In this document: positions 43,372 through 55,226 of the stretch, piece after piece | Numbering within the stretch: the first letter of the stretch is position 1 | Layout: every line of letters begins with the position of its first letter | NCBI GenBank assembly: GCA_965112735.1 | Contig: OZ218959.1 | Location: forward strand, 1,302,001-1,366,000 | DNA: 64,000 nt | Direction of reading: 5' to 3' | From: Phaeosaccion multiseriatum | Taxonomy: Eukaryota; Ochrophyta, other classes | Made by a program: the position numbers and the translations under genes | Notes under the pieces: generated by a model | Database searches by the model: none | Told to the model about the DNA's origin: nothing | The model's input: the letters and a program-made list of their open reading frames with translations, nothing else

Positions 43372-44809
43372 TCATCCAGCAGTCAGCATGGCCCTCGCCA
43401 CTCTGGACGCAGTGGGGCGGCCCAGAGCCTTCTCCACGAAGCGACTCGTCTCCACTAGGGCTGCCAGGTCCACACCCGTGTTCACTCCCATGCCATCTAG
43501 CATGTACACCACATCTTCGGTAGCGACGTTTCCCGAGGCGCCCTTGGCATACGGACACCCCCCCAATCCTCCCACCGCAGCATCCACGACGCCCACTCCG
43601 TGACCCAATGCCGTGAGGATGTTAGCAAGCGCCTGTCCGTATGTGTCGTGGAAGTGCACCGCAAGTTGCCGGACGTCGAAGGTCAACCGCACCGAGGACG
43701 AGGAGGAGGAGGGGGGGGATGTTGGCGGTGGTTCTGATGTATCACCAACACCCCCTCCTCCTCCTGCTCGTCCGATAAGGTGCTGTAGCAGCCTCGAGGT
43801 GGAGCCCGGCGTGCCCACTCCGATGGTGTCTCCCAAGGACACCTCATAACACCCCATGGCCAGCAGAGAGGCAGTCACCTCCGCCACGGCCTGCGGGGAC
43901 ACCTCGCCTTGGTAAGGGCAACCCAGGACGCAGGACACGTAGCCGCGGACGGGCATGCCTAGCTCACGCGCCCGAACCATGAGGGGCTCGAACCGCTCCA
44001 GGCTCTCGGCGATGCTGCAGTTGATGTTCTTTTGAGCAAAGGCCTCACTGGCGGAGGTGAAGACGGACACCTCGTCTACTTGGCTGCACACCGCTGCCTC
44101 AAAGCCCTTGAGGTTGGGCACGAGGGCCTGGTATGTCACACTGGGTTGGCGCGTGATGAGGCTCATCACCTCCGCACCGTCGGACAGCTGGGGCACCCAC
44201 TTGGGGCTAACGAAGGAGGTGGCCTCCACGGTTTGGAGCCCTACAAGGACCAAGGGCCGGGGGGATTGAGAGAGAGAGGGAGAGATAGAGAGAGAGAACG
44301 ACAGGAGGGACGGAGGGACGTACGTCAATGGGCCATGCCGTGAAGGACCAAGGGGAAGGGGAAAGCCACTCACTAGGGAGGTAGGGAAAGGCTGGCTAAG
44401 GTGTCATTCTATTTTCTCAAGTCATGCCTGCCCGTAAAGGCCGACGATCGCAAACACGGACCAAATAGGTCGTTAATCATCCACCTAAGCCACGCCGCTT
44501 TTCATTGATATTCTCCTCTCGTTACTTGCCTGACTGTGACAAGCGGTCGATGAGCTCCACCTTGTCCCTTGTCGTCATCGCGACCTCGTTCTGCAGCCCA
44601 TCTCGCGGCCCCACCTCCACGATACGGACGTGAGGGGGGAGGATAGGGCCAGAGGCATGGAGCAGCCGCTGCTGGTGCTGGTGCTGCTTCTGCTGGTATG
44701 CTAGCCTCTCGTATCCACCAGTCCGGCGCAGCGAGGGCCAACGCACAGAGCGCCGGGCTGCCTTGGTGGCGGCAGCGGTAGCCACGGGCCACAGTAGGCC
44801 CCCTTTCAT
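43372..44809 (-). CDS. hydroxymethylglutaryl-CoA lyase, 2 exons
   Basis: Cleaves HMG-CoA to acetyl-CoA and acetoacetate, the last step of leucine degradation. Exons 44530-44809 and 43372-44240 (minus) give 382 residues. The N-terminus (MKGGLLWPVATAAATKAARR, Arg-rich to about residue 40) looks like a mitochondrial presequence. Family landmarks: VEVGPRDGLQNE, VEATSFVSPKWVPQLSD, GYVSCVLGCPYQGEV, VSLGDTIGVGTPG, AVHFHDTYGQALANIL and the Cys-containing active-site loop GGLGGCPYAKGASGNVATED. An extra loop of about 25 residues, Gly/Pro/Ser-rich, is inserted before LTFDVRQLAVHFHD. The intron uses a GC donor (GGCAAGTAAC), required to keep the phase and the conserved Ser-Gly-Leu. Head-to-head with the molybdopterin synthase gene. 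Confidence 0.92.
44417..44482. repeat. 66-bp direct repeat, copy 2 (inside the HMG-CoA lyase intron)
   Basis: Same orientation as the copy at 43083-43149. Confidence 0.9.
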
Positions 44810-45020
44810 ATCCTCACATTACAATCCACGGCGCCGTGAAGAGCATCTGAGAAGAGAAGAAGAGAAGTTCTCCTCCTGCGACCCAGCGCACCCTCCCCTC
44901 GGGATCATGCAAATGGCGAGTCTTGGAGACACAAGACAACAGCTTCGCTGCTAATCTGCTTTCTTTCATTCGTTCTTTTGTTCTAAAGCGGCGGAGAGAA
45001 GGAAAGAAGGTTAGGTGGAT
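44810..45020. promoter_or_regulatory. bidirectional promoter region, HMG-CoA lyase / MoaE
   Basis: Only 211 bp lie between the divergent start codons; no recognised element. Confidence 0.45.
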
Positions 45021-46337
45021 ATGTCTACTGAGCCTCGGCCAGATACGGATGGGGCAGAAGCAGAGGAAGAGGAGGAGGTACGGAAAGACCACGTGCGAGT
45101 CACCTCGGAGGCGCTGAGTCTGGGGCAGCTCGTAGAGGTAGTGTCTACGCCATTGGCGGGGGCCATCTCCACCTTCAGTGGGGTCACACGCAACCACCAC
45201 AACGGCAAGAAGGTGGTGCGGTTGGAGTACGAGGGCTACGACTCCATGGCTGAGAAGGAGCTGCGGGGCATCTGCAGACAGGCCAGGGACAAGTGGGACT
45301 TGCTGCACGTGGCTGTGGAGCACAAGCTCGGCGTCACGGCCGTAGAGGAGGCCAGTGTCATCATCGCAGTGTCGTCTGTGCACCGCAAGTGAGTTTGCCG
45401 TCCCCCTTGTTCAATCTTGCCGTCCCTCCTATCAGTGTGCTGCCTGCCTCTCCAACTTCTGCTGCCGGCTTCCCCAGTACGCTGCTTTGTAACAGACACC
45501 ACTCCGCTCGTGCTCTTCCCCCCTTTCCTTCCCTTCACTCCTCGCTCCGCCCCGTCAGGGAGGGGCTGGAGGCCACCCAGTTTATAATAGACACTCTCAA
45601 GGCTGTCGTGCCCATCTGGAAGCTCGAGGTAAAGCGCACGCACGGCACACACAGATTCCATACCTCTCGACGGGTTTTTTTTACCTTAATTGCATTGATT
45701 GTTCGAGGAGCTCGCTCAGCGGTAGGCTTGTCTGCCTTGCCGTCGTTCTCTCTCCAACGCGGGATAGATGGGGAAAGACGGAACGGAGCCTCTCGAGTGC
45801 AAGACAGTGTATGAGACGGATGGGCCTTACTTATCCTTACTTATCTATATCCAGTGTATGGGACGGATGGGCCTTACTTATCTATATCCAGTGCCGAGAT
45901 GGTGCTCAGCAGACGAGTTTGATACTTCGCTCTGAGTCTTATGTGTGTGTGTGTGTGTGTGTGTGTGACGTGACATGGCGCACGAGAGCGCAGAATACAT
46001 ACATCCTGCAACCTCTTCCCCTAGGAACCGGCAAGGAACCGGCATCAGTAAAGAAGGAAGGAAGAACGCCCACTCCAGGGCCCGAAAGAAATGCCCTCTC
46101 CTCCCCCCCCCATCTCTCTTCTGAGTTGATCATTTGGAGCGCTCCTCCTCCTCCTCCTCCTCCACCACCACCACCTCAACTTTTTGTCGTTGTCTGCTCT
46201 GTCCGTAGGTCTACGAGGGCGACAGTCGCGTTTGGAAGGAGAACGCTGAGTGGCAACCGGGCCAGCTCAAAACATGCTGCTCTCGGCGGATGGTACCGGT
46301 AGAGCCACCACAACCGCCAACCACGACAACATCGTGA
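45021..46337 (+). CDS. molybdopterin synthase catalytic subunit (MoaE/MOCS2B), 3 exons
   Basis: Transfers sulfur from the small-subunit thiocarboxylate to precursor Z (cPMP) to form molybdopterin. Exons 45021-45388, 45559-45628 and 46209-46337 give 188 residues. The MoaE body is clear: GAISTFSGVTRNHHNGKKVV, LEYEGYDSMAEKELRGIC, HVAVEHKLGVTAVEEASVII, the VSSVHRKEGLEATQFIIDTL segment with the conserved His-Arg, and the lysine-rich catalytic KAVVPIWKLE, followed by WKENAEWQPG. The first about 25 residues are acidic and not part of the fold. The final about 20 residues are Pro/Thr-rich and outside the family. The start at 45021 is the first ATG in frame. Confidence 0.92.
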
Positions 46338-46915
46338 TGCATGATCAGAGCCTCTATGCTTGTCGGTGGAAGGTGGTGCAGCGAGAGAGGGAGCGGCAGA
46401 GGGCAGAGGGGAGGGGGGAGGAGGTGGAGGAGGGGCAGGCTGATGCTACGGGCGACAAGTGAAGGGGAGGGTTTGTTGTGATATCTCCCTTCTGGAGACT
46501 AGTGGCGTACTTGCACGGGTTGTGGGAAAGCGTAAAGGAGGGATCGGAAATGTACCGGCGATATAGAGATCGATATCCAGTGTCGACATCGATTTATCTC
46601 AACAGGGTTTCCTTTGCCCCCACCATAGACAATTATTCAGCTCAGGTCATTTCATTCTTTCATTTACTGAATTAATTGATGTAATTGAATAAAACCATAA
46701 GCAGTGAGTCAAGTAATAAGCACCAAAAGGTTGTGGGAACAGCTCGGTGATACAGTGTGGTCGCTTTCGGGTACAATGTGCCGCTGGGTCAGACTCTCTG
46801 CTCTCTGACTCCCTCTTGTACGTAGGGAGGGCGGTCCATATGCCCTTGCACGCACAAATACATTTACACATACATACGCATACGCATATACATACACACA
46901 TACATACATACACAC

Positions 46916-46995
<80 letters not shown>

Positions 46996-47342
46996 ACACA
47001 AACACACGCCTGGGCTTTGTGTGTCCTCTGCTACAGTGGACACACACAGGGTCACAATTTCTTCAGGCCATGACGTATGTGCCCTTACGTAAGCACCTCT
47101 CCCCCCTCAACATTGGATAGGGCCCCTCTCTGTGTAGCTGGGGGGGCTGATCGGTCTCTCTCGAAGCCCCCCCCTGCACCCCCCGACTCCCTCCCCCACT
47201 CGGTCCTTCCCCCCTAACTCTCTCGCTCCCTCCCCCTTCAAAAGCACTCACCAAGGCTTTGTTGGGTGAAACCTCCGCATTTCGCACTCCCCCCTTCCCT
47301 CCACACCCCTCGTCAGACCTCCTCCTCCTCCTCCTACTCCTC

Positions 47343-47408
<66 letters not shown>

Positions 47409-47506
47409 ATCTTCTTCTACTGCTTCTACTTACTAGTACTACTACTACAACAACAACTACTACTGCTACTACTATAAGTGGTCCTCCTCCTTGTGCTTCT
47501 CTTCTC
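46338..47506. other. convergent 3' region; (CA)n and (CTA)n
   Basis: No gene is supported. (CA)n with CATA interruptions spans about 46860-47005. (CTA)n spans about 47335-47408, and more CTA/CAA lies to 47475. A/T-rich sequence at 46620-46700 may hold the 3' end signals of the MoaE gene. Confidence 0.6.
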
Positions 47507-49960
47507 TCATGTGCCCTTATTTCGCTTGGGTACAGTAAGCTCAGCCCCCTGCAGCACGAGGGCTCTGAAGGCGGCCACAGTCATCTTCATACCGGCCCCG
47601 CCCTCCTCCCCCACCTCTCTCGCCAAGGGGTCCAGGCCCTTCCCCTGTTGGTTCTCCACAGCCCACTGGAAAGGCTCATACGCCTCCATCTTGGTCTCTT
47701 CCCCCCTTCCCTCCTTCTCCTCTTCCTCCTCCTTCTCCGTCTCCATCTTCTCCTTCCTCGTCACCATCGCAACCACCTTCCCCATCTGGCAGCGAGCTTC
47801 GGGCGCCGCCGGCACTCCAACGCCGTTCCTCACCGCTACAAAGGCGAAGTGGATGGCCCGAGCCATCGAGTCCGCACCGGGCTGGCCCTGTGCGGCGAGA
47901 ATGTGGGTGCATGCGGACCCAAACGCGGGCACCAGTTGTGCGCTGGGAGCATCTCCCAACCACAGGAATACCTTGCTGTCATCAATACCGCCAATACCGC
48001 CAATACCGCATCCATTACCATCCTTGTTGAGCTGGGGCATCAACAGCACGTCCGCCGTGTCAGCCTTGTTTATCCTCTCTATCAAGTCCAGCAGCGCACG
48101 ACGGTCATTGGCAACGGAGCCCGTAACACCCAAGATTATGCACTACGCACGCACGCACGCACACACACAAGCACACACACACACACGCACACGCACGGGA
48201 AGCCACAAAGTGCGACCGTACGGAAGGAGAGACAGATGAGAGACATGGACGATGAGGCGGAGCAAGAGCAAAGCCAAGCAAGAGCAAGAGCAAGAGGCAG
48301 GTACGAAACAAGGCAGCAGGGGGGAGTAGAAGAGGAGGAGGAGGAGGAGGAGGAGGAGGAGGAGGAGGAGGAGGAGGAGGAGGAGGAGACACCATGGGCA
48401 CGAAAAGGTGTACATGCGCACTAACGCACCCACCCACCCATACACACACACACACCTCGTCACTTAGCGAGTCTGCGCTGACGCTCTCGATCGGTTCGCC
48501 TCCTTCCTTCTTCAAGTCAGTCAGGCTCACCACCTGCATGCCCAAGGGACCTGCGCCAGTGCCAATGGTCAGGGTCAGGGTGAAGGTTTAGATTGAGGGT
48601 GAAAGTAGAAGCAGGGTCAGATGGAGGTTTAGAGTCAGGGTCAGGGTCAGAGTCAGAGTCTGCGTTACAGAAAAAGGGGGGGAGGGACCCGCATAAGCGT
48701 GAGGCATAGAAGAAGGAGGAGCTCAAGGGGGGGGGGGCGGGGAGGTGGGGTGGGCAAAAAGAGAAAGATTCAAGGAGGTGAGGTGAGGTTAGTGAGAGGA
48801 AGCCAATAACACACAATGACTGAAACTTAAACTGAGACTAGGGAACGTGAATCACCTGCCCGCCTCCGGAAGTCAATGTCTGAGTCCCACACCTAAGCAA
48901 TGGTGAGGAGCGCACGCGTACGCACGCAGCATGCAAACGCAAACATACAGCAGCAGAGGCGATGAACGAGACGAGAGGAGAGGAGACACGCACAGAGACG
49001 GAGGCGATGAGTACGAGAAGAGGAGAGGAGAGTATTACATAGAGAGTGTGGTGGGGAGGGCGGGAGGGGGGCAAAAGACCGTGACCGACCGAATACACAA
49101 CCAACAGACTTTACCTTGAGGCGCTTCAAGTAAGCCGTGAGCAGAGGAAGTTTGTCGTACTCGAAGCCGTGTGCGAGCTTGTCTCCAATGCCGCTAAATA
49201 TGGATGGAGGCTTCACGGGTCGCTTGGGAGGAGCTTCTTGTGGGCCCTGGGGAGACGTGGGCATGTCGCGAAGCACGCCAGCCTCGGGGTTGACCACTTG
49301 CAGAGGATTGAGAGAGCCGATCTCCTCTTTCGTGTCCAATGAGCGGGGAAGCTTCTCCTCCGTCTCCACGTCGAGAGGCGCTCTTCCTCCTCCCCCCCCT
49401 CCTCCCCCCTCCTCGCTCTTCTTGTTTCCCTCCCCACCCTCCTGCTCCTCCTCCTCCTGCTCCTCCTCCTTTTCCCCGCTGCTCACCACATCTACCGTGA
49501 CAGGGGTGGCAGCAGCAGCAGCCGCCCCTCCTCCCAACCCAGTCTCGCCCACTGCGTCGACTGAGGAGTCGGCTTCCGTGACATGTTCAGTAGTAGGAGC
49601 AACATCATCATCGGCAGCAAAATCAACATCCGGTATGTCCTTGAGGCTGATTGAATCATCGACGTGAGCAGCCCGACGGGCCGTGGCCGCTCCTGGAGCC
49701 ACTTCCTCTTGAACAACACCCTCCTTCGAGAGACTCGCTGCGAAATCTTCGCCCGCTCTCAGAATATCGGGGATTGGAGTGCTGAGGTTGGTTCCATCGT
49801 CGTAGTACGGCACCATCGTCCCCTCCTTCTTGTCGGATATGATCGGAGCAGCGAGAGCGGCAGGCGGAGGCCCGTCATTGCCTTCTCCTTTTCTTATCTC
49901 TCCATTCTTGACCTCTCCTCCTCCAGCAGCAGCCGCTTCCTTGGAGCCATTGCAGCCCAT
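47507..49960 (-). CDS. unrecognised acidic protein with N-myristoylation-type start, 4 exons
   Basis: Exons 49115-49960, 48856-48892, 48456-48550 and 47507-48142 (minus) give 537 residues. I do not recognise the family. The start MGCNGSKEAA fits an N-myristoylation plus palmitoylation signal, so plasma- or endomembrane anchoring is likely. An upstream in-frame ATG at 50044 would add 28 Asn/Thr/Gln-rich residues and abolish that signal. The first about 230 residues are acidic and low-complexity (E-rich, A-rich and G-rich runs). Conserved-looking sequence begins at KPPSIFSGIGDKLAHGFEYD and KLPLLTAYLKRLKVWDSDID, then FRRRAGPLGMQVVSLTDLKK, SVANDRRALLDLIERINKAD, VFLWLGDAPSAQLVPAFGSA, SMARAIHFAFVAVRNG, and ends VPKRNKGT. 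Spliced exons keep phase exactly. The short 37-nt exon is supported by phase and by GT-AG ends. Confidence 0.65.
48329..48390. repeat. (GGA)n in an intron
   Basis: About 60 bases of GGA on the plus strand, (TCC)n in the sense of the minus-strand gene, lie in its last intron. Confidence 0.85.
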
Positions 49961-50073
49961 GGAACAAAGCCACAATGTATTTGTATTTGTATTGTTTGTT
50001 TTTGTTTGTGTTTGGTTTTGTGTTTTGGCGGCAGGAAACGCCATTTTATTTAGTAAGTCAATAAATCTCTTCT

Positions 50074-50111
50074 CCCCTTGTATGTCAATTAACCCCGATA
50101 AATGTCAGTAG
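50074..50111 (+). repeat. left terminal inverted repeat
   Basis: 38 bp, perfect inverse of 52765-52802. Confidence 0.9.
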
Positions 50112-52764
50112 GACCGAAATTTTTTTGTCATTTTTTTGAATCGGCTGGGGCACCTGAAGGAGGAGATGAATACTAGATATACGGACTATCCCAGAAGAAG
50201 CGCTTGCGGAAGCTTGAGAAAAACACAGTGAACTCGGGATTGGGCAGCTGAGAGCGTGCTCGCAGCAGCTTTGTGGCAAGAACTAGCGGGTGAGCGGCAA
50301 AGGTGCGTTTTTCTCCAACCTTGGTTGAGAGAGAGAGAGAGGACGGAGGGGGGTATACCCATAGAGATAAGCCGTGGGCAAGATAGGATCTCTTCTCCAG
50401 GAGTATGCGAAACTTTTCATATGCGTCGTATGCTCTTCCGCCTCCAGCTCGTCGGCACTTTTGCCCCTGAAGTTAGGGTACTCCACCCTCACAGTTGGAT
50501 GTCTCTGAGACGTGGACGCTGCTCTATTCTACCGATTTTCAGGGCCCATCAGGGCGTCATCTCGTGCGAAGGACACGTCTGATGACCCCCGTACCGCCGC
50601 TGTCCATGGGCGGAGGGCAAGAGGTCTATCGCAGGTCGTCACCCGAGGTGGCCGAAAAGGTGAGGGCGCACGAGAGGGGGAGAGGGCGTGAGATGGAAGG
50701 CTTCGCCTGGCAGTTACGAGCGGGGCAAGAGGGATCAACATCACTCATATATAGCCTGGCTTGTGACCAAGTTTTAGCTTCAAAGGTTATAATCCCATGT
50801 GCACAATCGCATACGTGTACTCCCCTCTCTTTTGCCTTTGAAGGGCCCTTTTTGTGAGGTCATGAGCGGCCGATCCCACACCCCGTCAGAGCATCGTTCT
50901 TGCTTAAGGGGCGCTATACTAACTCCCCTGCCCCCTGTTATTGCGGGACGTGGGTGGTGGGGCTATCGAGGGGACTTCGACATCTTCCCCCGATGTCACT
51001 GCATAGGTGGGGAAGTATGAGGCTGGAGAGAAAAGGGAATGGAACCTTCCCGGCGGAGTCAAGGGCGACACAAGGTGTGTTGTGGCATCTAGTGTGTGAG
51101 CTGTCAGATGTCGAACTTTCAGCTTCAGCGAGCTTAACAAGACATGGGAAATCACCACTATGTTTACCTCCCTTATTTTGGCCCCTGTGGTTAGGTCATC
51201 ACGAGGGGTATTACCGGGGCAGGAGAACGACTGCGGCAACCATCTTGCCTCACTACAGGGAGCTAGAGGGGAAGGAGTAAGGATTTCACGAGCAGCAGTG
51301 GCAAGACGAGCGGGGGGATGAGAAACAGGCGTCCAGATAGGAGTCAAGCTTATCCGCCTCGTCGTCCACCCAGGAGACGCCGTTGCTACAAAATCATCTG
51401 CAGCTCCTCTTGGCTACTGCGGATGAGCGTGCTCGTACTCTAGCCTCCCAGCCACGAGTGAGAGAAGCTCAATCAAGCAGCAGCTGGGTGCGCCATCGGC
51501 AGCCGAGGCGGCCGTGGGAGCTGAGCCGGAGAAGGGGGGGGGAGGTAGCGTGCTGTTGCTGTGGGTGGTGGTGCTCGTCGTGGCACATGGTCGAGAAGCG
51601 ATTGTGACTCAGGGGCGACAGGGCGATGAGCCGCAAGGCCATACTCAAGTCGCTGACCGCTCTGTATGCAGAGAAAGTGGGGTGGAGGCCGTGGCAGGGG
51701 GGTTAGGAGCTGCCAGAGGAGGGCTTGGCGGGCTACAGAGACGGATTTCGCAGGTAAGACGGAGCCTCGTGCAGCATCTATAGTAGTAGTAGCCGTAGCA
51801 GCACCGATAAGGGGAGGAGGGGCAGTGTGTGTACAGTTGGAGCTGCCCATCCGTGAAATTGGGTTAAAATGACGAATATACACATAGATAGCGTTGTAAA
51901 TCGCATCCTCGCCAAGGAGAGCATGTAAAGAGTACCAAATCGGCGCATGGTCATGAGGTATAGCCTCGCGTTGTATCTGGCCCATATCTATCGTCATACC
52001 CTCTCTTCCCCCTCGATCGAGGGTGAGGATGACGACGAAAAGGGGCCCTTCACACTTGTAAATTCTCTCCCTCACTCTATAGCTCCTGAAAGGACACTTC
52101 GAGTTGCCCAGCACTCAGCAGACTATGTATCCCTCAAGTCTTCTCAAGGGTTTCATATATCGTGGTCTGCTGGTCGCACACGCTCCTCCCTCTCCTCACC
52201 ATTTTTGAGGTGAAAACTGCTGCCATAAGTGTTTCCATCTCGCCTCACCCCTTCTGCTCCACAGCACCTGCAATCGCACTCTTAGCTGCTCAACGTCGAC
52301 TTCCATATGTGGGTCGCAGTCTGCTCAAAGCCATTCCTCCCTCATGGGCTCTTGCTCGCACACGCTCTTCCCCCACTCCCCCCTTGTTTGAGGCCCAAAT
52401 TCCCGCCAAAGCAACGGACATTTCAGCTCCACATGTTAGCCCACTATCTCCTAAGACCGCGCTCCCAGCTTCACATCGGCTATTTGACTACATAATCCGT
52501 ATTCATCCCGAAGATTATCACCTCTTGTGTGAGCTACGCCTCTCTCTTTCTCCCTTGTTCAGGGGCAAAGATCTCGTCAACATAGCAGCACATTTCACCT
52601 CCTAAATCGCTCTATACAGAGGCAACAATCAGACTTAAAGCTGCTCAACATCTAGAATACTGTCTTTGCCTCAGATCTCCCGAAGCGCTTCGCCTGTGGT
52701 GCTCTGTAGCGTGCGTAATACCTCTTTTCCTGAGCCCACTCAAAATGTTGAGTCTACTGATTTT

Positions 52765-52802
52765 CTACTGACATTTATCGGGGTTAATTGACATACAAGG
52801 GG
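52765..52802 (-). repeat. right terminal inverted repeat
   Basis: 38 bp, perfect inverse of 50074-50111; it ends 36 bases before the ATG of the hydrolase gene. Confidence 0.9.
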
Positions 52803-52838
52803 GCCCGCCTTCCTCTCTTCCCCTCTTGCTCCTGCTCG

Positions 52839-55226
52839 ATGCTCTCCTTTCGTCGGCTCTTCTGCCCTGATACTCTAGCTCCATCACTGTTCATCGTCAT
52901 GGCATGGCTGGGAAAAGCAGGCCCCTGCGGCGGCTTTGTCTCGACCCTTGGCAAGGGCCATCTTGGGTTTGTGGGCGCGTCACGCCTTCCCTCGGCGTTG
53001 GCTTCTTCTGCACCACCCTCGCATGGAGGAGGAGGAGGAGGAGGAGGCGGAGCGGGTGGAAGCTCTTTCTCTTCTTGCTGCAGATTAGCAGCAGCAGGGA
53101 GCGAGAGGAGTACCAAAGCTCTAGATGGAAGACAGTATAGGAGGAGGAGGAGAAGCTCAAGTCGGAGATATAGCAGCACCAGCAGCTCCAGGAGTACCAC
53201 CATTGGCACCAGAACCATCTCCACTAGCAGTGAAGCTACTACACACGTTGAGCTTGGCTTCGTCGACCTGAACCCGGACCAGCCTTTCGGAGGGTCGCAT
53301 CCGGCGCCAGTTGCCATCATGCATGGCTTGCTCGGGAACAGTAAGAACTTCCAGACCGTCGCGAAACAGCTGCTGGACTCCTTAGAGACGAAGAGAAGGG
53401 TGAGCAAGCATAAGGACCTCTCTCGACAACTCTAAGGGTAGACACAGATAAGGCATCCTCCCCCTTATTTTTTCCCCTCTCATTCTCCCTTCCCCCCTTC
53501 TTTTGTCCCCTGTCCGTTCTTTCCATCCACTACTGCCCCCACACACATAAATACTCTGCTCCTCTATCATCCGCAACCCCCCTTCCTCCTTGTTGTCCTC
53601 TGCCCTCTCCACACACTGCCATCCCCTGCGCTGTTCAACCCCTTCTCCTTCTTCATACAACACGAACAAAATAGATCTTCTTGGTGGACATGCGCAACCA
53701 CGGAACCAGCGGCCACCACCCTTCCATGACCTACCCACACATGGCAGCTGACGTACAGGCCTTCTTGGAGCAGAGGGGCGCGTCGGAAGCGGTGCTGGTG
53801 GGCCACAGTATGGGGGGCAAGATCGCAGCCATGACGGCCCTCATGCACCCGCAGCTCGTCAAGGGCCTCGTCGTCATGGACATCGCGCCGGTGTCGTACA
53901 GGTGGGTGGGTGGGTGGGTGGGTGAGGTGGGTACAAGGGCGAGGTGGGTAGGTGGGAGGTGGGGGCAAAGGGGAGGTGGGTAGGTGGGTGAGGGAGGGAG
54001 GTGGGTGACGCAGGTACATAAAATGGGTGACGAACGTAAGTGGGTGAGGTAGGGAGGTGTGTATGGTGGAGGTAGGTAAGGAGGTAGGTAGGCAGGTAGG
54101 TAGGTAGGTAGGTAGGTAGGTAGGTAGGTGGGTAGGTAAGGTGGAGGGAGGTGGGTGGGTGGGTGAGGTGGATAGGTATGGTGGGGCTCATGACTCATGT
54201 CCTGACACTGACTGCTCTTGCTGCACTGTTCCTGATGACCCCATCCCCTGTCCCTCTGGCTTGGCTTGGCTTGGCTCGGCTTGGCTTGTGAGCAGTGTCG
54301 TGGACAACACCAACTGGGGAGAGACGCGGAACATTCTCAAGTGTCTCTCTGCCCTAGACCTGAGCAAAGGTGAGGAGTGCTCAAGTGCTTCATTCAGTGC
54401 TTCCGTGCGAAGTACTTACTAATTGAAGTGCTCAGTTCTTCAGTGACCAGTGCTGTTAGACAAGGTGGATTGTTGCAATGCCCCGCACTCCACGCCAGGG
54501 CGCCCACTCACGCACTCACACGAGTCATCCATCTGTCCATCCATCCATCCATCCATCCATCCTCCCGCCTCTCTCTCTCTCTCTCTTGCTCTTCGCCCTC
54601 TCCATCCCATCTCTCTCTTTTCTCTCGCTCACCAACTGGATGACCTACCCATCCCCCCCCCCCCCCCCCCCCCAGTGAGCTCTCGGAGAGAAGCGGACGA
54701 GGTGCTTGCCAAGGACATTGTTGACCCCATGCTCAGAGCCTTTGCCCTCACCAACCTGGAGAGCAGCAATAACAACAACAACAAGAAGAAGGGCGGGGGG
54801 GGGCAGCAGGGGGGCGGTACCGACGGCGGTGAGCTACCGGTGATGCAGTGGCGCATCCCCGTACGAGACATTTTTAACAATATCAACACCCTGGCGCAGT
54901 TCCAAGGACCCTTCCTGTCGGGCCCATCAGCGTCGGCATCAGGTGCGGGAGCAGGAGTGCCACAGAAGGCTGGGGGAGGGGGGTTGTTTCCGAGTCGAGG
55001 GGCAGGGGAGGGACTTGAAGGGCTGCGATACGAGGGCGACACCCTGTTCGTGGCAGGAGGAGAGAGTCGGTACGTGCGATCCCAGCATCTGCAAGAGGTG
55101 AAGGGACTCTTTCCTCGCTACGCCCTGCAGACAGTGCGGGGGGCAGGCCACTGGCTGCATGCCGACAAGCCCAAGGAGACCATGGCGGTGCTTAGGGCCT
55201 TTCTGGATAGGGAGGAGGTGTTCTGA
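52839..55226 (+). CDS. alpha/beta-hydrolase of the ABHD11/YbfF type, 4 exons
   Basis: Exons 52839-53399, 53675-53901, 54296-54369 and 54676-55226 join to 470 residues. After a long N-terminal region (hydrophobic start, Gly run, Arg/Ser-rich stretch to about residue 130) the hydrolase core appears: GGSHPAPVAIMHGLLGNSKN (oxyanion HG), FLVDMRNHGTSGHH, and the nucleophile elbow LVGHSMGGKIAAM (Ser about 232), then VVMDIAPVSY. Next come the cap, an Asn/Lys/Gly-rich insert, MQWRIPVRDIFNNI, GDTLFVAGGESRYV, and the catalytic His in RGAGHWLHADKP near the end. This order matches ABHD11 and bacterial YbfF esterases. Human ABHD11 is mitochondrial and protects lipoylated 2-oxoglutarate dehydrogenase; the same role here is inference. 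The first 170 residues lack a clear targeting motif but contain many Arg and no acidic run. Confidence 0.85.

Larger units (their letters stand above)
50074..52802. mobile_element. 2.7-kb non-autonomous DNA transposon with 38-bp terminal inverted repeats
   Basis: The left end 50074-50111 begins CCCCTTGTATGTCAATT. The right end 52765-52802 is its exact inverse complement over 38 bases (ending AATTGACATACAAGGGG). The interior has no open frame above about 150 codons and nothing like a transposase. It contains diverged internal repeats, for example ACACGCTCCTCC / ACACGCTCTTCC followed by TTTGAGG, and GGGCCCTTTTTG-AGGTCAT / GGCCCCTGTGG-AGGTCAT. I could not define a target-site duplication. It fills almost the whole space between two divergent genes. 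Confidence 0.8.

Noticed and set aside
50256-52605. Short open frames inside the TIR element as a transposase
   Set aside because: All are under about 150 codons, on both strands, without DDE-type or zinc-finger motifs; the element is better read as non-autonomous.
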